From a virus, in the IMG/VR virus record IMGVR_UViG_3300036985_004905, positions 1 through 46,413 of that record: DNA of 46,413 bases; one strand, given 5' to 3'. The notes beneath the pieces are model-generated. The model was not told the DNA's origin and did no database searches. It saw only the letters and a program-made list of their open reading frames with translations. Position 1 is the first letter of the stretch; every line of letters starts with the position of its first letter. A program made the translations under genes and the position numbers. Below are positions 37,148-44,150 of this stretch, one piece after another.

Positions 37148-37254
37148 CTCTGATTCTTGAGATATTGTTCAACGATCCAGAGGATTCTCATTCCGAACAC
37201 TGATCCGGTCACAATAAGCCAGAATCCTAGCCAGAATTTCTGATTTCCATCCAC
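37144..37254 (-). CDS. 36-aa single-helix membrane peptide
   Basis: GTG start at 37254 with GGAG 9 nt upstream, overlapping the preceding gene by 28 nt. The product is almost entirely one hydrophobic helix (WLGFWLIVTGSVFGMRILWI) with a polar tail. It occupies the otherwise empty 37.14-37.23 kb gap. Function unknown; small membrane peptides of phages often modify host membrane complexes. Confidence 0.5.
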   Translation of the reverse strand: MDGNQKFWLGFWLIVTGSVFGMRILWIVEQYLKNQS

Positions 37255-37481
37255 GGGCTACGCTCCTTATAGAGGGTTTCTATGTCTTTCATAACTGTCT
37301 CAATATCAAAGACTTGTCCTTTTAGGGCGTCATATGAGATTCTGTCCAAAACAAAACCAGAATCAACCAAGAACTGTAAAAGTCTGTAGGGATCAGAGTA
37401 TATTCTGCTCCCGATCATGTCGCCATGAGCGAAGCCCACATGCCAGACGCCGTCTCTCTTATTTATTGATGTGATTTGCAT
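37227..37481 (-). CDS. Hypothetical protein
   Basis: 84 aa. MQITSINKRDGVWHVGFAHGDMIGSRIYSDPYRLLQFLVDSGF, a beta sheet followed by a helix, and a second helix ending VMKDIETLYKERSPW. Overlaps both neighbours. Not recognised. Confidence 0.5.
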   Translation of the reverse strand: MQITSINKRDGVWHVGFAHGDMIGSRIYSDPYRLLQFLVDSGFVLDRISYDALKGQVFDIETVMKDIETLYKERSPWMEIRNSG

Positions 37482-37708
37482 AAGATGTATAGTCCATTTG
37501 GGTATAAGGTCTCAAGGCCATCTCTGATTCTTATGACCCAGTCACCTATATCGGCATAGAAGCCACGATAGAGACCAGTCTTGTGAAGCGGCCCTATGTT
37601 GCTGTGCAAGAAGAATGGTCCATCGCCGTCTAGGGCAAGTCTAAGCCTAACCCAGTCTGGGGGAAATTCTCCAGTGAGGACATCTGGTGGTATTTTATAG
37701 TAGTCCAT
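37463..37708 (-). CDS. Hypothetical protein
   Basis: 81 aa from ATG 37708, with AGGGG just upstream. MDYYKIPPDVLTGEFPPDWVRLRLALDGDGPF, then YADIGDWVIRIRDGLETLYPNGLYI. Rich in Pro, Trp and Tyr. No motif. Confidence 0.5.
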   Translation of the reverse strand: MDYYKIPPDVLTGEFPPDWVRLRLALDGDGPFFLHSNIGPLHKTGLYRGFYADIGDWVIRIRDGLETLYPNGLYILCKSHQ

Positions 37709-37782
37709 TATACCCCTTAATATTTGAGAAGTCAATAGGGAGATCTATAGGATAAAGCAGGTTTACTATCGCTAGCTCCTGC

Positions 37783-38064
37783 TTAATTCCAATTACACCT
37801 TGGTAAGTTTCTGCTTGTACCCATTGATCTATACAATAGGGTCATTTGCAACTCACTTTCAGGCATCTTATCAATCGCACGATCGAATACCTTTGACACA
37901 TCTCGAAAGAATCCCAAGTTTTCAATCGTGATACTCTTGTCTCCTTGGGAAACAATAACAGACCCATCAGTCAAAATTCGCACTGTTGTTTCTGCCCTAT
38001 CTCCCCAGTCGTAAACCCCTTGTTCCACTGGGTTTTCATTACATTCAATCGCGATATGCGTCAT
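37783..38064 (-). CDS. Hypothetical protein
   Basis: 93 aa, beta-rich at the start (IAIECNENPVEQGVYDWGDRAETTVRILTDGSVIVSQGDKSI), followed by a helix with DVSKVFDRAIDKM. Not recognised. Confidence 0.5.
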   Translation of the reverse strand: MTHIAIECNENPVEQGVYDWGDRAETTVRILTDGSVIVSQGDKSITIENLGFFRDVSKVFDRAIDKMPESELQMTLLYRSMGTSRNLPRCNWN

Positions 38065-38072
38065 TGTATCAC

Positions 38073-38321
38073 TTACTTCTCATTTGTCGAGTGGAAATGC
38101 ATGAGTTTCCTCAAAAATTCCCAGAGAGGGCGGGATGGCTTTCCCTGATATCCGCCACCATATCCGTTGCCATCGCAATCGTCATCCACACTGAATATCT
38201 GTACATTGAGCTGTAGGTCCGAGACTACCTCTTCGACCTGACCATCTTTGAGACAGATGACGACGGTCCCATCTACCTTGTAGGTTCCATTTAGGTTTTT
38301 TGCTGGAGTTGTTTGGATCAT
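38073..38321 (-). CDS. Hypothetical protein
   Basis: 82 aa: an antiparallel strand pair (GTYKVDGTVVICLKDGQVEEVVSDL), an acidic/Gly turn (VDDDCDGNGYGGGYQG) and a C-terminal helix. The CDGNGYGGGYQG segment is a short Gly-rich element. Unknown function. Confidence 0.5.
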   Translation of the reverse strand: MIQTTPAKNLNGTYKVDGTVVICLKDGQVEEVVSDLQLNVQIFSVDDDCDGNGYGGGYQGKPSRPLWEFLRKLMHFHSTNEK

Positions 38322-38340
38322 GGCTTCGTCCCTAAGTATT

Positions 38341-39081
38341 CTATAGATCGAATAAAGTTACACTTCTATAGTCCAGAACCCCCATGGCACAAAAGTATGC
38401 TAAAGATATAGTTTCTCTACCACTTTTTCTGAATGACTTTTCTGTAACCTTGAGTGTTTTAGGGTCAAAGTCAAACGAAGTATTGAAGCCCATTCGTGAA
38501 GGTAGACTCGCTAGATGTGTTAGGACGATACTATCGGATTTGCTAGAATCTATTCTTAGGCAGATATCCCCATTGAATTTTTGACCGTACTTTGTGAGTA
38601 ACTCTTGTTGAGAAGGCTGATCTTTTCCAAGTAGATCACTACAAAGAAGATACTTCGATGGATTCGGCCCAGAGCTACAGTCTTCAATTGTCTCTGGGCT
38701 CATAATGAATTTACGATATTTAAGATATTCGCCTTCTGTTTTCCATTTAGTTTTTTCCCCCTTCCAAAACCTTGGGCGTCTAATTCTAGTCTCTAGTCCA
38801 GCACAAAATAGGAGACTCAGCATCTCCTTTTCTATCTTGTTCCGGAGCCCTGCCGCACATGCTTCGACACACCAATCAACTATATCTGTTCGATTCTTAT
38901 ATTTAGAATCATAGTCTATACATGTAGTTATCATGAGTGGGCAGATATTGGCGATACCACTCTCGTCTCCAACAAGATTTAGGGGGAATTCAAGTTTATC
39001 AGTCTTGGTGAAGACCTGATGGATATCGGGCATAATGACATGTGGGAAAAATCCTCGACTGAGAACTACACTCTTGGTCAT
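38341..39081 (-). CDS. Hypothetical protein (largest unknown of the accessory block)
   Basis: 246 aa with no recognised motif. A C-W-x-E-A-C-type segment (DIVDWCVEACAAGLRNKIEKEMLSLLFCAG) is followed by basic stretches (RRPRFWKGEKTKWKTE). The C-terminal half contains DICLRIDSSKSDSIVLTHLASLP. First gene downstream of tRNA-Tyr. Probably a soluble single- or two-domain protein. Confidence 0.5.
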   Translation of the reverse strand: MTKSVVLSRGFFPHVIMPDIHQVFTKTDKLEFPLNLVGDESGIANICPLMITTCIDYDSKYKNRTDIVDWCVEACAAGLRNKIEKEMLSLLFCAGLETRIRRPRFWKGEKTKWKTEGEYLKYRKFIMSPETIEDCSSGPNPSKYLLCSDLLGKDQPSQQELLTKYGQKFNGDICLRIDSSKSDSIVLTHLASLPSRMGFNTSFDFDPKTLKVTEKSFRKSGRETISLAYFCAMGVLDYRSVTLFDL

Positions 39082-39108
39082 GTTATTTCCTTAGTAAGTA
39101 AAATCTAG

Positions 39109-39191
39109 TGCGTTGAGGAGGATTCGAACCTCCGAACCCGCGAGAGAACAGATTTACAGTCTGTCTGCTTTAACCACTTGCATATCAACGC
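39109..39191 (-). tRNA. tRNA-Tyr (anticodon GTA)
   Basis: 83 nt, class II: acceptor GCGTTGA/TCAACGC, anticodon stem CAGA/TCTG with loop CTGTAAA (anticodon GTA), the long variable arm expected of bacterial tRNA-Tyr, and a canonical T-arm with loop TTCGAAT. Discriminator A; CCA not encoded. Stands alone between a short open frame and the 38.3-39.1 kb gene. Confidence 0.92.
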
Positions 39192-39346
39192 ATATCAGTA
39201 TCGTGACGTAATCTCTTTCGTTCTGCTTTTTCAACAAATATGCACCAATCTTTTGACAGAAATAACAACCTAACAACGCTATAAGGAATGCTAGGAAGTA
39301 TATCAGTATCACTAAGATAACTTCTTTCATCAACTATGACCCTCAT
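39185..39346 (-). CDS. Doubtful small open frame upstream of tRNA-Tyr
   Basis: 53 aa from ATG 39346. Its stop lies inside the first bases of tRNA-Tyr and its start falls almost on a -10-like box, with no ribosome site. The product is mixed (YSVVRLLFLSKDWCIFVEKAERKRL). It may simply be the transcribed leader of the tRNA. Confidence 0.25.
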   Translation of the reverse strand: MRVIVDERSYLSDTDILPSIPYSVVRLLFLSKDWCIFVEKAERKRLRHDTDMR

Positions 39347-39381
39347 GATTATAGTCAAAATATCAGCCAAACACAACTGTT

Positions 39382-39409
39382 ATCGTACAAGATTTCATAT
39401 TTACGTCAA
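39382..39409 (-). promoter_or_regulatory. Probable promoter for tRNA-Tyr
   Basis: Minus-strand -35 TTGACG (39404-39409), 16-bp spacer, -10 TACGAT (39382-39387). A second weaker match (TTGTGT, 17 bp, TATAAT at 39348-39353) lies closer to the tRNA. Either could drive tRNA-Tyr. Confidence 0.5.
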
Positions 39410-39414
39410 GTTTT

Positions 39415-39612
39415 TTATTGTTCGTTGACCACCTTGAAACAGTCAGCCATATGTAGCTCACCATCAATATCCAATAAAACCCCCATTTTAGACTGAATAA
39501 CATCGCATATTTTATACTCTCTACCCACTACGCACCGAGCATTGTCGGACTTGCCACGAAGCGTATAATCTGGAGCTGTTGTTACGCAAACAATCTTGTC
39601 ACCGATCTTCAT
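39415..39612 (-). CDS. Small SH3-like beta protein
   Basis: 65 aa: MKIGDKIVCVTTAPDYTLRGKSDNARCVVGREYKICDVI ... GVLLDIDGEL. The alternation of G-D-K-I-V-C-V, V-G-R-E-Y and G-V-L-L-D-I-D-G is typical of small SH3/KOW-like barrels frequent in phage early regions. Function unknown. Confidence 0.55.
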   Translation of the reverse strand: MKIGDKIVCVTTAPDYTLRGKSDNARCVVGREYKICDVIQSKMGVLLDIDGELHMADCFKVVNEQ

Positions 39613-39838
39613 TTAGCAAACTCTTTCCATGTGAAGTCCAGTATATGTCAGCATTTGCCGTGTAAGTACCCTGATAATCTGGGTCTTCTCCGGGGGAAAA
39701 CCGTATGTCTTGACCTTTTAGTTCATCTATCTGCCAATGAAGCAGACTCATAAGAATGTTGAGTTGAGAGTGCTGTGGAAGTCCCAACACGTAGGATTTC
39801 CAACCACTTGGCAATTCTTTAGGGTTTTTCATGACCAT
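39599..39838 (-). CDS. Hypothetical protein
   Basis: 79 aa from ATG 39838 (or the in-frame ATG 39832); AGGAG precedes. Contains LPQHSQLNILMSLLHWQIDELKGQDIRFSPGEDPDYQGTY. Overlaps both neighbours. Not recognised. Confidence 0.5.
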   Translation of the reverse strand: MVMKNPKELPSGWKSYVLGLPQHSQLNILMSLLHWQIDELKGQDIRFSPGEDPDYQGTYTANADIYWTSHGKSLLNEDR

Positions 39839-40295
39839 GTCTCCTGAACCAATCTATAGCATCGCTACACGGAGGATATTCTGTGGGAAGACCCTCAACC
39901 AAGTGTGCATAAGTATTAAAGGTAATTTCATACGTTGCTCCACACATACCATGTTTGGAGATCATATAGTCCGAATAAGCGTTGGCCAAAGGTGGTAAGT
40001 ACATCTTCGGAGTGAACATTAACTGTGCTGTGCGTTGCTCGGCAGTTGCACATATATCGTTCTTTGGTTCAACTATACCGTTCCTTTCCATGAAGCTATC
40101 TGACTTGATCTTTTGTATCTTGTCTACAATATCCTGAGTCATACCCCAACCACTTGAGATTTTGACAATAGTATCTAGGTGTGCAGGTACATCGTAGAAG
40201 GTTTCTCTCACAGCCTGTCTGAGAGGAAAATCTGCTCCATGTGAAAGTAGACTTGAGTCAACAGGCCCCAAGATGCAGTGCCAGTATTCCATCAT
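39819..40295 (-). CDS. Hypothetical phage protein
   Basis: 158 aa from ATG 40295, chosen because AAGGA lies 8 nt upstream; the longer frame would overlap the preceding gene. MMEYWHCILGPVDSSLLSHGADFPLRQAVRETF opens in a way I associate with small conserved phage proteins. Later it has SGWGMTQDIVDKIQKIK and MCGATYEITFNTYAHLVEGL. No enzymatic motif. Confidence 0.55.
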   Translation of the reverse strand: MMEYWHCILGPVDSSLLSHGADFPLRQAVRETFYDVPAHLDTIVKISSGWGMTQDIVDKIQKIKSDSFMERNGIVEPKNDICATAEQRTAQLMFTPKMYLPPLANAYSDYMISKHGMCGATYEITFNTYAHLVEGLPTEYPPCSDAIDWFRRHGHEKP

Positions 40296-40320
40296 ACGTC
40301 CATTCCTTGAAAATAATAGT

Positions 40321-40548
40321 TTAGCCTTTTTGACCCATGCCAGATCTTGAGTCAGTGAAAGCTGCTGAAAGATAAAGTGATCCTTCGTGAGCCTTGTTGA
40401 AAGCTTTTGCGGATATCTCTTCTCTAAGATATTCCAGTTTTTGTGTTGCCTCTTGTTCGTGGCTGTATATATAAACAACCTTGTCATCCTTGTATATCTT
40501 ATACCATACATTTCCGTTTTTAAACGATTGTCGCATCTCGTAGCACAT
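40321..40548 (-). CDS. Small hypothetical protein
   Basis: 75 aa: MCYEMRQSFKNGNVWYKIYKDDKVVYIYSHEQEATQKLEYLREEI, a short sheet and helix. The ribosome site before ATG 40548 is weak; ATG 40536 is an alternative. Not recognised. Confidence 0.45.
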   Translation of the reverse strand: MCYEMRQSFKNGNVWYKIYKDDKVVYIYSHEQEATQKLEYLREEISAKAFNKAHEGSLYLSAAFTDSRSGMGQKG

Positions 40549-40813
40549 TTTGATCTTTCTTTTTTTGTTTGTCAGTTTTCTTGTAGAGTGCGTCTACCCT
40601 TTTAACTAATGCTTTCAGTTTTTTAAGCTCTTTGTGAACGGCCAACGCCATCGGATCGGTCCACAGAAAGGAAGACTTGTCTTCCTCCATCTCTGTTACC
40701 ACACGACTGTAGCTGTTCAGCATTTCTGCTACCTTGAACTCGCATCTCTGTAGCTCGATGAAATCTTCCGTATCAATCCAATATTCAAGTTGTTCGAGGA
40801 ATGGCTTGATCAT
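40520..40813 (-). CDS. Helical hypothetical protein
   Basis: 97 aa, fully helical with a Lys-rich coiled coil (VHKELKKLKALVKRVDALYKKTDKQKKK). First gene after the promoter at 40835-40862. Function unknown. Confidence 0.55.
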   Translation of the reverse strand: MIKPFLEQLEYWIDTEDFIELQRCEFKVAEMLNSYSRVVTEMEEDKSSFLWTDPMALAVHKELKKLKALVKRVDALYKKTDKQKKKDQNVLRDATIV

Positions 40814-40834
40814 CTTCTACGCTCCTATTCGCTC

Positions 40835-40862
40835 ATTATAACGTTGCTTTACTGTATGTCAA
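40835..40862 (-). promoter_or_regulatory. Sigma-70-type promoter
   Basis: Minus-strand -35 TTGACA (40857-40862), 16-bp spacer, -10 TATAAT (40835-40840); start predicted near 40828, about 15 nt before the ATG at 40813. It follows tRNA-like structure C directly. Confidence 0.85.
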
Positions 40863-40887
40863 CGGTTGGTTTCAAATATTTATCGAA

Positions 40888-40983
40888 AGGGTAAGGCAGG
40901 AATTGCACCTACTTGTCGGTCCTTCCCCGACTATATGGCATGGAGCCATTCAGAGCGTGTCAACTAAACCACGCCGCTTACCC
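40888..40983 (-). ncRNA. tRNA-like structure C, atypical class II tRNA
   Basis: 96 nt. Perfect acceptor GGGTAAG/CTTACCC (40977-40983 with 40889-40895), CG at positions 8-9, a GCGTG...CACGC D-arm, an elongated anticodon-like stem of eight positions with one mismatch and loop CTCCATG (nominal anticodon CCA), a GTCGG/CCGAC variable arm and a T-arm GTAGG-TGCAATT-CCTGC (40896-40912). The T-loop has G where U55 is nearly universal, and C replaces U8. A working Trp or Ser/Leu tRNA is doubtful. The flanking 40984-41047 contains two more hairpins: GTGGC-GAAA-GCCAC at 40985-40998, and GCACG/CGTGC between 41000 and 41018. Confidence 0.5.
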
Positions 40984-41047
40984 TGTGGCTTTCGCCACTG
41001 CACGAATTTTCACCGTGCTCTCATCACGTCGGGAGAAGTTGCGACGA

Positions 41048-41293
41048 TCACCTGACTCCACTGAAAGTCTTTAGACACATTCCTGACGGAGTTTTTGGTA
41101 AAGCCATCCAGTGCGTGCATGGTAGCCAATCATCTTCTCGTTCTTGCATAACAATGGCTCTTCCGAGCGTCTTTGCTCCGGTGTACCAGCCAAGACTGAC
41201 TGTCGTGAAATTACCATCAATTTCGCAGCAGAACAAAACATCTTCATTCTGCTCCGGCATTTTGTCTGCAATATCTATCCAGTTTTCTGTCAT
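41048..41293 (-). CDS. DUF551-family small protein
   Basis: 81 aa. W-I-D-I-A-D-K-M-P near the start, EQNEDVLFCCEIDGNFTTVSLGWYTG and the terminal THWMALP are the conserved points of DUF551 (W-I-x-V-x-x-R-L-P-E ... V-T-H-W-M-P-L-P), a family common in phage early regions with no established function. Confidence 0.75.
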   Translation of the reverse strand: MTENWIDIADKMPEQNEDVLFCCEIDGNFTTVSLGWYTGAKTLGRAIVMQEREDDWLPCTHWMALPKTPSGMCLKTFSGVR

Positions 41294-41308
41294 TTCTTCC
41301 CCTAGTAA

Positions 41309-41566
41309 CTACATGAGTACTACTGCCACCGAGACAATAGCTATGATAAATAGCTTAACTATCGGCCAGAAGTTTATGACAACTGGTCTTTCTAGTTCTT
41401 CCATGAATTGGACAGAATAGCATTTGAAGCACGTCAAAGTATGATCTGGCCCATGATATTGCACCCCGCAACGTTCGCAGTGGCAGACGTAATCACCAAA
41501 GGCGTAGTCATTATCAAGGCTTCCAGTCATTGGGACTTCGTCTTTCAGCATGGTTTTACAATCCAT
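41309..41566 (-). CDS. Membrane protein with zinc-ribbon head
   Basis: 85 aa. CHCERCGVQYHG and CFKC form a likely zinc ribbon (about 28-47), followed by a C-terminal transmembrane helix (INFWPIVKLFIIAIVSVAVVL). A tail-anchored topology with the ribbon in the cytoplasm is likely. ATG 41566 or ATG 41548 could be used. Unknown function. Confidence 0.55.
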   Translation of the reverse strand: MDCKTMLKDEVPMTGSLDNDYAFGDYVCHCERCGVQYHGPDHTLTCFKCYSVQFMEELERPVVINFWPIVKLFIIAIVSVAVVLM

Positions 41567-42005
41567 CCAATGATCGAACGTTTAAGTTTCCCCATTTTTC
41601 TCCAGAGTCTTGACGACACTGAATACCCCGACAAGGTCGTGCGAATTGTATTCCTAACAATGGAGTTAGTATAAACTCGATGCCCGAGTCATTGCCTGAC
41701 AGATCAACTCCCATAGCCCGAAGAGCTTGACCAAAGATACAACCTTTGTTCTGTTGATCGGTATTGTCTTCAAATGGTCTGTGTACTACGTATTGGTGTG
41801 CCCCAAAGTGCGTTTCGGATCGGCCAGTATTGAGCTGAGGTCCAGAATCATATGAGCACTTATGCTCTAAATCACTTTTATCCAACTGATCCTGTGTGAT
41901 ATAAACAAAGTCAGGATTCTGCTCGACAAGATCATCCAGTTCGGCAACGAGCCGAGCCTTGAATTCTGTGGCACCCAATGATTCAACAAGTTCTGATAGA
42001 TTCAT
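41556..42005 (-). CDS. Hypothetical protein
   Basis: 149 aa from ATG 42005 (GGGAG 6 nt upstream), overlapping the preceding stop as ATGA. MNLSELVESLGATEFKARLVAELDDLVEQNPDF, then GSETHFGAHQYVVHRPF-type sequence and IEFILTPLLGIQFARPC. No motif recognised. Confidence 0.5.
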   Translation of the reverse strand: MNLSELVESLGATEFKARLVAELDDLVEQNPDFVYITQDQLDKSDLEHKCSYDSGPQLNTGRSETHFGAHQYVVHRPFEDNTDQQNKGCIFGQALRAMGVDLSGNDSGIEFILTPLLGIQFARPCRGIQCRQDSGEKWGNLNVRSLDGL

Positions 42006-42277
42006 GCGTTCTCCCAACAGATTGTAATCGTTTGATTTTTCCACCATCGCGTCTCGCATTCTACCACAAATCCATCCTTTGTCAACTCTTCGATGAAGGA
42101 TTTTCTTGATTCTTCTGGCAAAAGGAAAGGACCATCATAAGACCTGTGATCAAAAACGATGTAGTAGAAGCCGTTGTACGCAGAGGTCTCCAGTCTCTTG
42201 CGAATAGATTGCTTAAGAGACTTGTGAGAAGAGAGGTGTGAATTATCTACAATCTCTCTTAGTTGTTTAGCGTTCAT
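42002..42277 (-). CDS. Hypothetical protein
   Basis: 91 aa from ATG 42277 (AAGG 6 nt upstream of the ATG). MNAKQLREIVDNSHLSSHKSLKQSIRKRLETSAYNGFYYIVFDH with an ESRKSFIEELTKDGFVVE helix: the layout of small alpha/beta phage proteins. Not recognised. Confidence 0.5.
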   Translation of the reverse strand: MNAKQLREIVDNSHLSSHKSLKQSIRKRLETSAYNGFYYIVFDHRSYDGPFLLPEESRKSFIEELTKDGFVVECETRWWKNQTITICWENA

Positions 42278-42359
42278 CAACCACCTTGTGATCCCTTCCA
42301 TTGCATCCAACGGCGTACGCTGCCTCTCCAACGCTTTGATCCTTGATCCACTTGAGCAT
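42267..42359 (-). CDS. Possible 30-aa small protein
   Basis: ATG 42359 has AAAGGGTGG just upstream and the frame (MLKWIKDQSVGEAAYAVGCN...) ends 11 nt inside the next gene. It fills an otherwise empty 104-nt gap in a very compact block. Evidence is start context and spacing only. Confidence 0.35.
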   Translation of the reverse strand: MLKWIKDQSVGEAAYAVGCNGRDHKVVDER

Positions 42360-42381
42360 ATGCCACCCTTTCCAACTGCTA

Positions 42382-42615
42382 CTAATTAGTAACTTCCAGA
42401 ATATACGATGGCATCCCTTCCACCCCCTGCTTATCGATATCGATATCGACCCAATGTCCCGGAGCATTTACTGTTGGGCTATCCGGGAACGGCTGCACAA
42501 CAACTGCTGTGCGTATGCCTTCCTTGTTGTTGTTTTTTGCCCACTTCAAAATGTCGTTGTGGACCAGTACGATTTGCCCCGACTTGATCTCAATACCGTT
42601 TTTATCTACTACCAT
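42382..42615 (-). CDS. Small protein containing the 30-nt shared repeat
   Basis: 77 aa from ATG 42615 (GGAG 7 nt upstream). Begins MVVDKNGIEIKSGQIVLVHND, an SH3-like opening, then ILKWAKNNNK, identical codon for codon to the end of the holin-like gene, then a beta-rich part (IRTAVVVQPFPDSPTVNAPGHWVDIDID). Function unknown. The shared piece looks inserted relative to a simple beta barrel. Confidence 0.6.
   Translation of the reverse strand: MVVDKNGIEIKSGQIVLVHNDILKWAKNNNKEGIRTAVVVQPFPDSPTVNAPGHWVDIDIDKQGVEGMPSYILEVTN
42523..42552 (-). repeat. 30-nt exact repeat, copy 2 (copy 1 at 20821-20850)
   Basis: Identical over 30 bases to 20821-20850 and read in the same frame. It lies in the interior of a small protein gene, unlike copy 1, which lies at the C-terminus of a membrane protein gene. 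Confidence 0.95.
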
Positions 42616-42671
42616 AATTGATCTCCAAAAAAACACTAATTCCAAACCAGCACCGGACACCGAGACCGCTG

Positions 42672-42911
42672 CTATTCCGTCGTAACTCTCGACAATGCGA
42701 TTGCTAGCATCTCTCCAAAAAATTCAGCCTGTTTTTTTGTCGTTTGCTCGACGACAGTAAATCCCTGATGATCGATCTGAAGATAGGTGTTCCATTTGTT
42801 GCCCCATGCGGACTCCTCTGTGTTGAATGGGCCAAATGTCTTGATAGGGATTAGGGTATCTTCTCCCCAGTCTTCCTTGCGATAGTCAGAGAGTATTACT
42901 ATGTATTCCAT
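42672..42911 (-). CDS. Small hypothetical protein
   Basis: 79 aa: MEYIVILSDYRKEDWGEDTLIPIKTFGPFNTEESAWGNKW, then FTVVEQTTKKQAEFFGEMLA. The F-G-P-F-x-T-E-E-x-A pattern (strand, then a helix start) recurs in small phage early proteins, as in the next gene. Function unknown. Confidence 0.55.
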   Translation of the reverse strand: MEYIVILSDYRKEDWGEDTLIPIKTFGPFNTEESAWGNKWNTYLQIDHQGFTVVEQTTKKQAEFFGEMLAIALSRVTTE

Positions 42912-42953
42912 GGCTTCGTCTTAATCTAATTCAGTAAAAGAGAATGGGCCGAC

Positions 42954-43130
42954 TTAGCCCTTGTCTTCCGTTACGCCCGCCAACCTTACATCCTCGTATC
43001 TCCACCACTCCACACGAGCAGCTTTCTTCAGAGATGTTTCTGCCCATACTCTTAGTTCTTCACTTGAGCTAAATGGGCCATGAGCAGATAGGATGTTTCC
43101 ATCTTCATCTATGAGTACTGCTATACGCAT
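42954..43130 (-). CDS. 58-aa small protein
   Basis: Short gene: ATG 43128-43130, stop at 42954. MRIAVLIDEDGNILSAHGPFSSSEELRVWAETSLKKAARV..., a strand-turn-strand-helix product with a G-P-F-S-S-S-E-E-L motif like its neighbour. It overlaps the next gene by 10 nt, and its C-terminal codons resemble the C-terminus of that gene (LAGVTED versus LVGVTEE). Confidence 0.6.
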   Translation of the reverse strand: MRIAVLIDEDGNILSAHGPFSSSEELRVWAETSLKKAARVEWWRYEDVRLAGVTEDKG

Positions 43131-43345
43131 GGCCCGACGTCCTCCTTCTCTTCCGTTACACCCACCAACTTATGCAACTTCTCAGCAATCTTCACCAGAT
43201 ACTTCGCCTCAGTGATCAGAGACCCTAGATTCTCCCTTAACTTCTCAATAGTAGGAGAGCCAACTATATCATACATATAGGATTTCACATCCATACCGGA
43301 GTATTCAATCTCTTCAAGAAGTTCTCTTTGATTATAATCTAACAT
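43121..43345 (-). CDS. Small helical protein
   Basis: 74 aa, helical (QRELLEEIEYSGMDVKSYMYDI, LRENLGSLITEAKYLVKIAEKLHKLVG), ending VTEEKEDVGPCV. The end is related at DNA level to the end of the 58-aa gene beside it. Unknown function. Confidence 0.5.
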   Translation of the reverse strand: MLDYNQRELLEEIEYSGMDVKSYMYDIVGSPTIEKLRENLGSLITEAKYLVKIAEKLHKLVGVTEEKEDVGPCV

Positions 43346-43363
43346 TGCGAGTCCTAACCACAG

Positions 43364-43570
43364 TTAAAAAGTATATTTTGTATTTTGTCTTTTACGGAGG
43401 AGTTCTACAAACTTGGTCGCTCTGATAGCGAACCCAAAAAATGCTATAGCAGATAATGGGTGCATATACCCAGTGCTGCAATGCTTGGCATAATATAAAA
43501 TCCACTTAGCAGGTACAAGAGGATAGATCCTTCTCCATTCCTTGTAGTAGATCAAGATGATGGGTCGCAT
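43364..43570 (-). CDS. Small hydrophobic/basic protein
   Basis: 68 aa, MRPIILIYYKEWRRIYPLVPAKWILYYAKH... with a moderately hydrophobic stretch HPLSAIAFFGFAI and a basic tail. Possibly membrane associated. No clear ribosome site examined; moderate support from its fit between neighbours. Confidence 0.4.
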   Translation of the reverse strand: MRPIILIYYKEWRRIYPLVPAKWILYYAKHCSTGYMHPLSAIAFFGFAIRATKFVELLRKRQNTKYTF

Positions 43571-43646
43571 TGTTTGTTTGTGGCCTTAATTGAGGACAAG
43601 AGCTGCGTCACCGCACTCCTCCATTATACATCATCTTCCACTCTTA

Positions 43647-44150
43647 TCATTTTATAATCCATCCGAACCTATTATTTACATAAACGTAATATTGGTGCTT
43701 GCCGGTGTTAAAAAGTAGATATGGGTCTTCAGCTTTTAGAGGAAGTCCAAGGCGATCATTATAAACTCCGAATAGTCTCGACGGAGTCGGTTCAAACGAT
43801 TTATCAATCGAATAATCGTCAAAAACTCCTACATGGTTCATAGAATGGTACTCGTAGTCATGATATCCTAAGAGGTAGATACCTCCATAAACGAATCCAT
43901 ACTGCTGACACAGTTTCTCTTGTACCTCTACGAAACCATAGTCTCTGAGTGCTTCGTTGATCTCGTACTCATTAGGCTTGCGTTGTGGCTCACGATCTGT
44001 GTCTGAGATACCACTCTCTCCCCACTGAATCTTGCAATTCTTACACTCATGTCTGGCAGATCCGGGAGTGAGCTTAATGGTCCCAAGCTTACGAACGTGC
44101 TTCGTATCGTTACACTTAGGACATATAGGAAGCTTAAGGTTTTGTGTCAT
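43647..44150 (-). CDS. Protein with N-terminal zinc ribbon
   Basis: 167 aa. CPKCNDTKHVRKLG ... HECKNCKIQWGE (about 11-45) is a zinc ribbon of the nucleic-acid-binding type. The C-terminal domain has VQEKLCQQYGFVYGGIYLLGYHDYEYHSMNHVGVFDD and ends in YYVYVNNRFGWIIK. Its start overlaps the SNase gene stop by four bases. Unknown function, perhaps nucleic-acid binding. Confidence 0.55.
   Translation of the reverse strand: MTQNLKLPICPKCNDTKHVRKLGTIKLTPGSARHECKNCKIQWGESGISDTDREPQRKPNEYEINEALRDYGFVEVQEKLCQQYGFVYGGIYLLGYHDYEYHSMNHVGVFDDYSIDKSFEPTPSRLFGVYNDRLGLPLKAEDPYLLFNTGKHQYYVYVNNRFGWIIK

Noticed and set aside
40984-41047. Possible hammerhead ribozyme (TGATGA followed by a hairpin and GAAA)
   Set aside because: The core begins GTGATGA instead of CTGANGA, and two hairpins separate it from the GAAA, so the three-helix junction cannot form.
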